Shown piece by piece: positions 1 to 7,295 of a stretch of 64,000 bases of DNA. This DNA comes from Lachnospiraceae bacterium (GTDB taxonomy: Bacteria; Bacillota; Clostridia; Lachnospirales; Lachnospiraceae): NCBI GenBank assembly GCA_910574745.1, contig CAJTCE010000005.1, forward strand, positions 1-64,000, given 5' to 3'. Position 1 is the first letter of the stretch, and each line of letters begins with the position of its first letter. Below the pieces are notes generated by a model. It was given only the letters and a program-made list of their open reading frames with translations. It did not search any database and was not told the origin of the DNA. Position numbers and translations under genes: made by a program.

Positions 1-243
1 ACGATAGAAGGTATTTTTGCAAAAATCTTCTTTGAAGGACCCGGTTCGCTGCTGCATATACATGCTTCTGCCAACAAATACATTGCTGAGTTTATACTTC
101 AAAAGCGAAATGGCCGGTACACCTTTTTCTTTGGTGCCGTTGCACTTTTTTAAAAGTTTTCCTACTTTGTGGGATGAAAAAAATCTCTGAACACAATCTA
201 AAACAGCTACCTCGTTTGTATTATCCTGTGATATAATGGACAT
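1..243 (-). CDS. IS4-like family transposase, N-terminal part (cut by window edge)
   Basis: The reverse strand reads 81 codons from an ATG at 243 to the window edge with no stop. An AAGGAGG ribosome binding site lies 9 nt upstream of the ATG. The translation contains a basic stretch (VGKLLKKCNGTKEKGVP) and then LLKYKLSNVFVGRSMYM, which resembles the N-terminus of Clostridial IS4-type DDE transposases as I remember them. The catalytic DDE residues would lie beyond the edge and cannot be checked. The short inverted repeat at 351-367 may mark or lie near the insertion sequence end, but no terminal repeat can be confirmed with only one end in view. Confidence 0.7.
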   Translation of the reverse strand, partial: MSIISQDNTNEVAVLDCVQRFFSSHKVGKLLKKCNGTKEKGVPAISLLKYKLSNVFVGRSMYMQQRTGSFKEDFCKNTFYR

Positions 244-350
244 GGCATAAATCCTCCTTGTTAGAATGGTTTCTCGACAACTCCATTATATCAAAAGAGT
301 GCTATTTATGCCTTTTTTATTGGCTGAAATATTGAATTTTCAAGGTTCAA

Positions 351-367
351 CACACCTTATTGGTGTG
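351..367. repeat. Short inverted repeat near the presumed insertion sequence end
   Basis: CACACC and GGTGTG flank a 5-base loop. It lies about 110 bp upstream of the transposase start, between that gene and the oppositely oriented hydrolase gene. It could be part of the element's end or a weak hairpin. No T-tract follows, so a terminator is not supported. Confidence 0.3.
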
Positions 368-393
368 GGAAGTTTGAGTTAATAATTGATACA

Positions 394-422
394 TTGCAAA
401 GAACAGACACCCGTTTTATAAT
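394..422 (+). promoter_or_regulatory. Sigma-A type promoter for the MBL-fold hydrolase gene
   Basis: TTGCAA (394-399), a 17-nt spacer and TATAAT (417-422). It is 35 bp upstream of the hydrolase start and correctly oriented. Confidence 0.65.
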
Positions 423-457
423 GAGATACAAAAGCCCTGCAGAAAAGGAAGAAGTTT

Positions 458-1117
458 ATGGCGGATAAAATTAAGTGTTTAAAGGGCGGTCAGGCAAATG
501 TTTATCTGATCTGCGGTTTGGAAGGAAGCATTTTGGTAGATACGGGAATAAGCCGGTATCGGGAGAAGATAGCGCATGCCGGTCAAGAGGCGGAGGTAAA
601 GCTGATCGTTTTGACCCACGGACATTTTGACCATTGTCAGAACGCGGCCTATCTGGCGGAAAAACTAAACTGCCCTGTGGGAATCGGAAAAGAAGATGCC
701 GCCTTGCTTTATGGGGGAGAAAAAAGAAAAGTATACGGGAAAGGAATATGGGGGAAAATTTTTGCGGGAGTTTCCAATTGGAGCATCCGGCACAATAAGA
801 TAGAACCAATAAAACCGGAAGTGCTCTTAGAGGACGGCATGTCTCTTGCGGAATACGGAATAGACGGGAAGGTGGTTTCCCTGCCCGGACATACAAAGGG
901 ATCTATAGGGCTCTTGTTAAAAAGCGGGGAGCTTTTCGTGGGAGATGCTATGCAGAATAATTTCTCGCCGTCTGTCATGTGGTGCTATGAGGAACGTGAA
1001 AGCGCTTTACGGAGCGTAGAGGCTGTCAGAATGATGAAGGCGGAAAAAATCTATTACGGACACGGAAGGGAAAGCGGTCCGTTGACAGAAAACAGCGAGG
1101 CAGGAAGAACAGTATGA
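458..1117 (+). CDS. Metallo-beta-lactamase fold hydrolase
   Basis: The 219-residue protein has the MBL metal-binding motif HGHFDH (H54, H56, D58, H59), a later PGHTKGS histidine, the FVGDA aspartate and a C-terminal YYGHG histidine, so the expected two-metal ligands are all present. There is no signal peptide, which suggests a cytoplasmic enzyme of the glyoxalase II-like/YcbL group. The substrate cannot be told from sequence. The start has a purine-rich site (AAGGAAGAAG) upstream and a good promoter. Its stop overlaps the ATG of the next membrane protein gene as ATGA, so the two are probably translationally coupled. Confidence 0.85.
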   Translation: MADKIKCLKGGQANVYLICGLEGSILVDTGISRYREKIAHAGQEAEVKLIVLTHGHFDHCQNAAYLAEKLNCPVGIGKEDAALLYGGEKRKVYGKGIWGKIFAGVSNWSIRHNKIEPIKPEVLLEDGMSLAEYGIDGKVVSLPGHTKGSIGLLLKSGELFVGDAMQNNFSPSVMWCYEERESALRSVEAVRMMKAEKIYYGHGRESGPLTENSEAGRTV

Positions 1118-1752
1118 ATCTTTTGATGATAGGCGGGGCGGATGGTCCCACAGCCATATTTTTAGCGGGAAAATTCAATGTATTTATGATTCCGGCATTC
1201 GGCATCATGATTTTATTTTATGGCATTTATTTTATAAAACAGATGGCACAGAAGAGGCAGGGAATTACCACAAGGCAGCTTGGACGGAGAAAAGATAAAT
1301 CTATTCATACCATAGAAGTTGTCATGTCTTTGGCAACGGTTCTCATTGTTTTTGCCCAAGTGTTTTCCATCCTGTTTGAGTTAAGTCTTATGCCCATGCC
1401 TGTAAGAATAGCGGGCATTATTTTGGGAACAGCCGGGGATCTGGTATTCCTGACTGCTGTCCTTACCATGAAAAACAGCTGGAGAGCGGGGATTCCCGAT
1501 ACGGACAAGACAGAATTTGTTTTTCGCGGAATCTATCGGTACAGCAGAAATCCGGCTTTTCTTGGCTTTGACATGATGTATGCGGGTATTCTTCTCATGT
1601 ATTTTAACTGGGCGCTTTTTTCGTTTACAATCTGGGCGATGGTCATGCTGCATCTGCAGATCTTACAGGAGGAAAAATATCTGCCTACGGTATTCGGGAG
1701 TGAATATTTGGAATATAAAAAGCATACCTGTCGTTATCTGGGGAGAAAATAA
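1114..1752 (+). CDS. Isoprenylcysteine carboxyl methyltransferase-like membrane protein
   Basis: 212 residues. After an N-terminal hydrophobic part there are transmembrane segments at about 22-42, 70-92, 97-118 and 150-180. The C-terminal half carries the ICMT/PEMT-type signature: FRGIYRYSRNPAFLGF, then LQILQEEKYLPTVFGSEYLEYKKHTCRYLG. This is the SAM-dependent methyltransferase architecture found in many bacterial membrane proteins of unknown substrate. The first 20 residues contain IGGADGPTAIFLAGK, which resembles a conserved segment of Na+-pumping decarboxylase beta subunits rather than ICMT proteins. Coupled by ATGA to the upstream MBL-fold gene. Confidence 0.75.
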   Translation: MNLLMIGGADGPTAIFLAGKFNVFMIPAFGIMILFYGIYFIKQMAQKRQGITTRQLGRRKDKSIHTIEVVMSLATVLIVFAQVFSILFELSLMPMPVRIAGIILGTAGDLVFLTAVLTMKNSWRAGIPDTDKTEFVFRGIYRYSRNPAFLGFDMMYAGILLMYFNWALFSFTIWAMVMLHLQILQEEKYLPTVFGSEYLEYKKHTCRYLGRK

Positions 1753-1814
1753 AGAGATAACTTTTTGGGAATGCGGTATTTGGGATAAATTAGGAAGTAT
1801 ATGCCGTCAGAATA

Positions 1815-1843
1815 TTGTTTTATGTACCGTTTAGCGTTATAAT
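1815..1843 (+). promoter_or_regulatory. Promoter of the Cys/His repeat gene
   Basis: TTGTTT (1815-1820), 17-nt spacer and a perfect TATAAT (1838-1843), about 45 bp before the start codon at 1887. Confidence 0.65.
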
Positions 1844-1886
1844 ATAAAACAAGAAAAACGGTTAGATAAAAATCATGGAGGGAAAA

Positions 1887-2504
1887 ATGAAATTAAAGCT
1901 TTTGTCATCTCTTATGGCTGTCTTTGTTGGCTTATTTGGAACAAGTTTTGCCGTTAACAATGTATCTGTACAGGGGAATTGTGAACTGACAGGCTGTACC
2001 ATAGAAGGAGAACACATTCACAATGATTGCGGTGTGGAGGACTGCCATATAGTAGGAGAACATACGCACGGTAATTGCGGTGTGGAGGACTGCTATATAG
2101 AAGGAGAACATACGCACGGTAATTGCGGTGTGGAGGACTGCTATATAGAAGGGGAACACATGCACAAGTATTGTGATGTGGAGGGCTGCCATATAGAAGG
2201 AGAACACACGCACGGTAATTGCGGTGTGGAGGGCTGCCATATAGAAGGAGAGCACACGCACGGTAATTGCGGTGTGGAGGGCTGCCATATAGAAGGGGAA
2301 CACACGCACAAGTATTGCGATGTGGAAGAGTGCGATATAGAAGGGGAACACATTCACAATGATTGCGGTGCGGAGGACTGCCATATAGAAGGAGAACATA
2401 CCCACACTTACTGCGACATAGCAGGCTGCCGCATAGAAGGTGCACATACCCATGACCGTTCCTGGCGTCATCATGGTTTGAAACATGGTGGCAGACATCA
2501 CTAG
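1887..2504 (+). CDS. Secreted Cys/His-rich 16-residue tandem repeat protein, putative metal binder
   Basis: Start chosen at MKLKLLSS because GGAGGG lies 5 nt upstream; an in-frame ATG at 1875 has no such site. Residues 1-22 form a signal peptide (lysines, hydrophobic core, likely cut after SFA). Then come exactly ten 16-residue repeats of pattern C-x4-C-x-I-E-G-E-H-x-H-x-x (nt 1980-2459), each with two Cys and two His, and a basic His-rich tail (SWRHHGLKHGGRHH). A CCHH set per unit is compatible with a bound transition metal, probably Zn, Ni or Cu (inference). There is no membrane anchor or sortase motif after the repeats. It has its own promoter and a terminator at 2552, so it is monocistronic. 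I do not recognise a named family; metal storage or sequestration outside the membrane is a guess. Confidence 0.8.
   Translation: MKLKLLSSLMAVFVGLFGTSFAVNNVSVQGNCELTGCTIEGEHIHNDCGVEDCHIVGEHTHGNCGVEDCYIEGEHTHGNCGVEDCYIEGEHMHKYCDVEGCHIEGEHTHGNCGVEGCHIEGEHTHGNCGVEGCHIEGEHTHKYCDVEECDIEGEHIHNDCGAEDCHIEGEHTHTYCDIAGCRIEGAHTHDRSWRHHGLKHGGRHH
1980..2459 (+). repeat. Ten tandem 48-bp coding repeats
   Basis: Ten in-frame units of 48 bp. Three linker flavours recur: the pairs GN/CGVE, KY/CDVE and ND/CG. Several neighbouring units are almost identical at the DNA level (for example those starting at 2028, 2076 and 2124), while the first and last units are divergent. This is the pattern of repeat growth by internal duplication, and copy number is likely to vary between strains. 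Confidence 0.9.
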
Positions 2505-2551
2505 CAAAATCTGAACTATGAGTATATTAAAAGGGTGTTATTATGTTAGGT

Positions 2552-2602
2552 AGCAGTAAGTCTTTTCCGAAAGATTTGCTGCTTTGTTTTATTTTATTGT
2601 TT
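2552..2602 (+). terminator. Rho-independent terminator after the repeat gene
   Basis: A 14-bp stem (AGCAGTAAGTCTTT pairing with AAAGATTTGCTGCT, one G-T pair) with a 4-base loop, followed by a T-rich run. Confidence 0.85.
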
Positions 2603-2670
2603 TAGTGACATTCTAATTAGGGAATATTGTTATTGAGAGATTTAACAAAAAAGAAATGGGGGTGTATACG

Positions 2671-3084
2671 ATGTGGCTGTTATTTGCAGTTCTTTCTTCT
2701 ATATTTGCGGCGCTTACCTCTATTCTTGCAAAAGTCGGGATTGAAGGAGTAAATTCTAATCTTGCCACAGCCGTCCGAACGTTTGTTGTGCTGGTCATGT
2801 CATGGGGAATCGTATTTTTGACCGGAACACATACCGGACTTTTTTCAATCAGTAAAAAAAGCTGGCTATTTCTGATTTTATCAGGCATTGCGACGGGCGC
2901 ATCCTGGTTGTGTTACTATAAAGCATTGCAGATGGGAGAAGTATCGAAAGTAGTTCCTATTGACAAATTGAGTGTGGTCATAACTCTGATTCTGGCCTTT
3001 GTTTTTCTGCATGAGAGATTTACGCCTAAATCCATAGCAGGCTGTATATTGATTGGGGCAGGGACGCTGCTCCTTATAAAATAA
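2671..3084 (+). CDS. Half-size EamA/DMT-family transporter
   Basis: 137 residues with about five hydrophobic helices: MWLLFAVLSSIFAALTSIL, a second near 30-50, a third near 62-82, then VVITLILAFVFLHERF and a C-terminal helix. The GEVSKVVPIDKLSVVIT to FLHERFTPKS stretch is typical of one EamA repeat (drug/metabolite transporter superfamily). Full DMT transporters have two such repeats in about 300 residues; this one has a single repeat, like small SMR-type members that work as dimers. Start chosen at 2671 because GGGGGTG precedes it by 8 nt; an in-frame ATG at 2656 lies inside that site. Substrate unknown. Confidence 0.75.
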   Translation: MWLLFAVLSSIFAALTSILAKVGIEGVNSNLATAVRTFVVLVMSWGIVFLTGTHTGLFSISKKSWLFLILSGIATGASWLCYYKALQMGEVSKVVPIDKLSVVITLILAFVFLHERFTPKSIAGCILIGAGTLLLIK

Positions 3085-3188
3085 TGGTTTGCGGTAGCGT
3101 AATTTGCTGAAATTCATAAAATAATCTATAACATAATTTGAAGGAAAACCCGAGTCGGGAAACCGATGGGAAAGGTGTCTAAAGGGTG

Positions 3189-3218
3189 TTGACAATTTAA
3201 ATTAAATCAGCGTATTAT
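3189..3218 (+). promoter_or_regulatory. Promoter of the hybrid kinase/lipoprotein pair
   Basis: TTGACA (3189-3194), 18-nt spacer and TATTAT (3213-3218), 68 bp upstream of the kinase start. Confidence 0.65.
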
Positions 3219-3285
3219 GGACAAACAAAAAAATGAAATTTGCAAACAATTGATAAATAAGCGGTTAAAAATCTGGTGAATGTGA

Positions 3286-5466
3286 ATGAAAAAGAAAAGT
3301 TATAAAAACGAAACGAAAAAAAGAGTTTCCCTGTTTCTTTCCATTATAATTGTATTTTGCTTTTTTGGGGTCTTGATATTTTCCGTGTCGCGGAAAATAT
3401 CAAAGGAAATGTCTGCGGCGGCAGTCCGGAATCTCAACGAAAATCTGGATTTGATAAAATGTACCATAGAGGCGATTTGGGGAAAAGAAGCGGAATTCCA
3501 GAAGCTGATGGCACAGGAGCTTGCTTCTGTGGAGGACCCGGAAGATTATATCCGTTCCTTTCAGAAGAATCAGACTATGGTAAAGATTTCTTGGATCAAG
3601 ACAGGAGAAACAGAGGGGATTTCCAATACAGGAGAAGTTTTCACGGAGGAAGGAATGGAGTTTTTTCCCAGTCAGATGATGGAGGGAATGGAGATTTCCA
3701 GCTCTTATCTGAATTATATGGGAACATGGGCATATACCCTGAAATGTTCTGTAATAAGGGGAGATGAGGAAATAGGTACGCTTTATGTGGAATATACATA
3801 TGATTCTCTCGATAAATCCCTTCCCGACGGATTTTATGACAAACAAGCCATGCTTTATATTATGGATGCAAAAACGGAGAGATTTGTGCTGAAACCAAAG
3901 GGTATGGGAGAGCGGAACGCAGGACATTTGAATTTAGAGGATTTCTACAGGGCCAACGATATTCATGAAGAGCCGCTCCGTGCGGAGATAGAAGAGTGTG
4001 TACAAAATAAAGAGGATATCATGTTTTATCATGATATCCGGGGGAAGAGCGCCCTGAACTTTATCTGGATGGTAAACGACGGGACCATTTGCCTGATCGG
4101 TTATGTTCCTACGGAAGCCATACAACAGGAAGGAAAAACGGTAAACAATAATATTTTTATAGTTATATTTGTTATGACGGGCGCGTTTTTCTTGTGCTGC
4201 GTTTTGTACTATTTCAATCAAAGGCAGCAGAGAAAAATCATGAAGGAGCGGGAAGCGGAAAGAGAACAGCATAACAAGCAGCTGACAGAGGCGCTTCATG
4301 CCGCGCAGCTTGCCAGCAATGCCAAGACCACATTCCTTTCGAATATGTCCCATGATATCCGTACGCCGATGAATGCGGTCATCGGCTTTACGACTCTGCT
4401 TGCAAAGGAGGCAGAAAATCCGGATAAGGTGCGGGAATACACAAAAAAGATCATGGCGTCGGGACAGCATCTGCTCAGTCTGATCAATGATATTCTGGAG
4501 GTTTCCAAGATTGAAAGCGGAAAGCTTGTGCTTACAAGGGAAGCGTTTGCCCTGAATGACCTGATATCTTCCATAGACGCTATCATTCGTCCCATGGCAG
4601 GAGAAAAGGCTCAGGAATTTCATGTGGAAGTCTCGGATATTAAGCATGAACATCTTATGGGTGATGTGACAAGAATTAACCAGATTCTGATCAACCTTCT
4701 TTCCAATGCCGTCAAGTATACGCCGGAGGGCGGAAATATATGGCTGCGCATTATCGGGCTTAAACAGCATTCCAGTCAGTTTGAGCGTATTCGGATCGAA
4801 GTGGAGGATGACGGATACGGGATGACGCAGGAATATTTAAAGACGATTTTTGATGTGTTTACCAGGGCGGAAAACAGCACGACCAATAAGGTTCAGGGCA
4901 CCGGGCTGGGTATGGCGATTACCAAAAATATCGTGGAGCTTATGGGAGGAACCATAGAGGTTTTCAGCGAGGTTGATGAGGGAAGCCTTTTCCGGGTAGA
5001 AGTGGAGCTTAGTATATCGGAAAGCCGGACAGAAGAGCCGGGGAACGGAAGGAGTCCGGAAACGGAGGAGGAAGACAGCCTTCAGGGACTGAATTTCCTT
5101 GCTGCAGAGGATAACGAGATTAATGCGGAAATTTTGTCGGAGATTTTAGCTTTCGAAGGCGCAAGCTGTGAAATTTATGAAAACGGCCGTCTGGTACTGG
5201 AGCGATTTATGGAGTCGGAAGAAGGAGAATTCGATGCAATTCTTATGGACGTTCAGATGCCGGTTATGAACGGCTATGATGCAACAAGGGCCATTAGACA
5301 GCTGGCTCGTAAGGATGCGGATAAAATACCTATTATTGCCATGACGGCGAACGCTTTTGTGGAGGACGAAAAGGAAGCGCTGAAGGCGGGAATGAACGTC
5401 CATCTTGCAAAGCCCATTGACGTAGGACTGTTAAAGAAAGTAATCAAACAGTCTATAGAGAAATAA
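3286..5466 (+). CDS. Membrane hybrid sensor histidine kinase with receiver domain
   Basis: 726 residues. Transmembrane segments at about 14-34 and 288-310 enclose a roughly 250-residue extracytoplasmic sensor domain. Then a coiled stretch, the HisKA box NMSHDIRTPMNAV with phospho-acceptor H356, an ATPase domain (N-box NLLSNAVKYT, DDGYGMT, GTGLGMAI) and a C-terminal receiver domain with D655 (ILMDVQMPVMNG) and AKPIDV. There is no Hpt domain, so phosphate would have to leave to a separate carrier. The next gene, 33 bp downstream and same strand, encodes a sugar-type solute-binding lipoprotein. The pair looks like a ligand-sensing module (inference). Confidence 0.9.
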   Translation: MKKKSYKNETKKRVSLFLSIIIVFCFFGVLIFSVSRKISKEMSAAAVRNLNENLDLIKCTIEAIWGKEAEFQKLMAQELASVEDPEDYIRSFQKNQTMVKISWIKTGETEGISNTGEVFTEEGMEFFPSQMMEGMEISSSYLNYMGTWAYTLKCSVIRGDEEIGTLYVEYTYDSLDKSLPDGFYDKQAMLYIMDAKTERFVLKPKGMGERNAGHLNLEDFYRANDIHEEPLRAEIEECVQNKEDIMFYHDIRGKSALNFIWMVNDGTICLIGYVPTEAIQQEGKTVNNNIFIVIFVMTGAFFLCCVLYYFNQRQQRKIMKEREAEREQHNKQLTEALHAAQLASNAKTTFLSNMSHDIRTPMNAVIGFTTLLAKEAENPDKVREYTKKIMASGQHLLSLINDILEVSKIESGKLVLTREAFALNDLISSIDAIIRPMAGEKAQEFHVEVSDIKHEHLMGDVTRINQILINLLSNAVKYTPEGGNIWLRIIGLKQHSSQFERIRIEVEDDGYGMTQEYLKTIFDVFTRAENSTTNKVQGTGLGMAITKNIVELMGGTIEVFSEVDEGSLFRVEVELSISESRTEEPGNGRSPETEEEDSLQGLNFLAAEDNEINAEILSEILAFEGASCEIYENGRLVLERFMESEEGEFDAILMDVQMPVMNGYDATRAIRQLARKDADKIPIIAMTANAFVEDEKEALKAGMNVHLAKPIDVGLLKKVIKQSIEK

Positions 5467-5499
5467 CAAAAATCAACGAGAAGTAAAAAGGAGAAAGAT

Positions 5500-6819
5500 A
5501 TGAAAAGCAGCATACTTGGCCCTATAAAGAAATTAATGACGACATGTCTTATAGGAGCGGCTGTACTTACTATAACAGCTTGTGGAAAAGACGGGGAGCC
5601 GGATGTCAATCTGGTGGCTTCTAAAGAAGGAGACGGGCAAAGCGTAAGTCTGTTCAGTCCTATGGAAAAGATAGAACCGGATGCGGAGAATGTGGCGAGA
5701 AGCGCCGCGGATAAGACCATCCGCATGGCAGAGGAAAAATTGGATGTGACCGTAAATTATATTACATATACAGCGGAAAATTATCAGGATAAAACGTATG
5801 ACGATGTGGTTCTTGACAGGGCGCAAAATGATATGGACGATCTTTACCTGCTGAATCCCGATACCATCAGGCTTTTGGGAGAGGAGGGAAGGCTGATGGA
5901 TCTGTCGGAGCTAAAATGCGTGGAAAATCTGCGTGATGTGGTAAAAACGGCAAATACGATCGACGGAAAGCTGGTAGCGATTCCTCAGGAAGTGGTTGCT
6001 TACGGTCTTTTTATCAATAAAGACATGTTTGATCAATACAATCTGGCACTGCCGGAAACGCCGGAGGAGTTTCTGGAATGCTGCAGGGTATTTAAGGAAA
6101 ACGGGATTGAGACGCCGGTGGGGGCAAACCGCTGGTGGCTAGAGACCTTTGTACTTGCACAGGCATATGCGGATCTTTATAACGGAGGAAATACGGAAGC
6201 CGAAATTGAGGCATTGAACAGCGGAGAAAAGAAATACAGTGATTATATGCGTCCGGGTTTTGAGTTTTTGCAGGAGATGATCGATTGCGGCTATATTGAT
6301 GCAGAGAGAGCTTATGTGAGTGAAGCCCTTGAAGGCGAGCGCGAGGATTTTCTGACTCAGAAAACGCCCATTGTCATGGCGTACTGGGGTGCGGCAAATT
6401 CGGAAACCGCATACGGAAAAACGGACTTCAATATGCTGGTAATCGGTTTTCCCAGCAGCCGCGGTCAGATGCCGGTAATACCCATGACAGGGTATGGTGT
6501 CGGAATCAATGCAAAACACGGCGAGGCTGCCATGGACGTTTTGGAGGTAATACTTTCAGATGAAGCACTAAAGATATATGCGGAAACCAATAAAGTGCTT
6601 TCTCCTTCTAAAAATGTGAAAGTAGACTGCATCCCGGCGTTAGAACCGCTCAATGACAGGATAGAGGAGAATGTCTATGTTCTTGGGGCCAATGCGGGAA
6701 TGAAGGTGGAGCAGTGGGGGAATACTTGCCTCATTGTGCGCAATCTGTTAAACGGCGCTACGGTAGATGAATGCATGGCGGAATTCGACAGGCTTCAGGA
6801 GGAATCTTTGGCTGAATAA
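5500..6819 (+). CDS. Extracellular solute-binding lipoprotein (ABC type, family 1-like)
   Basis: 439 residues. The signal peptide ends in lipobox LTITAC with lipidated C28. The body has features of extracellular solute-binding proteins for oligosaccharides: GLFINKDMFDQYNLALPETPEEF, ANRWW, and a C-terminal VIPMTGYGVGINAKHGEAAMDVLEVIL segment. AAGGAGAAAG precedes the ATG. No permease or ATPase gene is adjacent; the only partner is the hybrid kinase 33 bp upstream. It may therefore serve as a ligand-presenting accessory sensor rather than an importer subunit, or use permeases elsewhere. No clear terminator follows. Confidence 0.8.
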   Translation: MKSSILGPIKKLMTTCLIGAAVLTITACGKDGEPDVNLVASKEGDGQSVSLFSPMEKIEPDAENVARSAADKTIRMAEEKLDVTVNYITYTAENYQDKTYDDVVLDRAQNDMDDLYLLNPDTIRLLGEEGRLMDLSELKCVENLRDVVKTANTIDGKLVAIPQEVVAYGLFINKDMFDQYNLALPETPEEFLECCRVFKENGIETPVGANRWWLETFVLAQAYADLYNGGNTEAEIEALNSGEKKYSDYMRPGFEFLQEMIDCGYIDAERAYVSEALEGEREDFLTQKTPIVMAYWGAANSETAYGKTDFNMLVIGFPSSRGQMPVIPMTGYGVGINAKHGEAAMDVLEVILSDEALKIYAETNKVLSPSKNVKVDCIPALEPLNDRIEENVYVLGANAGMKVEQWGNTCLIVRNLLNGATVDECMAEFDRLQEESLAE

Positions 6820-6940
6820 GATGCTGTTTCAAGGAATTTATGTGAAAAGCTTTTGTTTAGAAAGGTATGTGTCAAAAAACCATGAAAGCTTATAAAGGAA
6901 ATTGACAAAATATAAAATTTGAGAAATTTCGAAAAATTTC

Positions 6941-6969
6941 TTGACATAAAAAAAGAATTGTTTTAAACT
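6941..6969 (+). promoter_or_regulatory. Promoter of the trp operon
   Basis: TTGACA (6941-6946), 17-nt spacer and TAAACT (6964-6969), placed just before the T-box leader. Confidence 0.6.
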
Positions 6970-6984
6970 TTACTCAATTAAAGA

Positions 6985-7262
6985 GATAAACCATTATTGA
7001 AACCGATGAGCAAGAGAAGTAGGTCATGGAGCACATCACAGAGAGCTGCGGCAGGTGGGATGCAGTATGGAGGAAATGAGTGAATGGACTTGCGAGGGTG
7101 ACTTGAAACCGATGAGGGAGTAGACGTCAACGGGTTCCCTGCCCGTTATCAGGAGGGTGCATATTGTGAGTATGCAGACAGAGAGGATAGGTTTACCTAT
7201 CAATCAGGGTGGTACCGCAGAAGTTGTCAGGCTTTTGTCCCTATGGGGGCAGAAGCTTTTTC
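6985..7262 (+). promoter_or_regulatory. T-box leader (tRNA-Trp sensing) of the trp operon
   Basis: The leader contains the conserved T-box sequence AGGGTGGTACCGCAG (7206-7220), a stem I element with CAGAGAG (7039-7045), and a terminator hairpin at the end. Position and operon content make tRNA-Trp the expected effector. A TGG triplet at 7085-7087 in GTGAATGGACTT is my best guess for the specifier; another TGG lies at 7068-7070. Uncharged tRNA-Trp would stabilise the antiterminator and allow read-through into trpE. A 14-base sequence occurs twice inside the leader (6997-7010 and 7103-7116). Confidence 0.85.
7231..7262 (+). terminator. T-box attenuator terminator
   Basis: GCTTTTGTCCC pairs with GGGGCAGAAGC (G-U pairs allowed) around a short loop, followed by TTTTT. 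It begins 10 bases after the T-box sequence, the usual geometry. Confidence 0.85.
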
Positions 7263-7295
7263 TATTGCAAAAAATCAGAAAAAGGAGTGAGGAAA

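Noticed and set aside
1980..2459. Possible CRISPR-like array
   Set aside because: The 48-bp units are contiguous coding repeats with no spacers, all in one frame.
1932..2507. Long reverse-strand open frames (up to 191 codons) with repeats
   Set aside because: They are the antisense shadow of the tandem repeat gene; they have no promoter or ribosome site, while the plus-strand gene has signal peptide, promoter and terminator.
3140..3180. GAAACCGATGG-containing stretch resembling a riboswitch end (c-di-GMP or T-box)
   Set aside because: No upstream aptamer core, T-box sequence or terminator was found; only the promoter at 3189 is supported.
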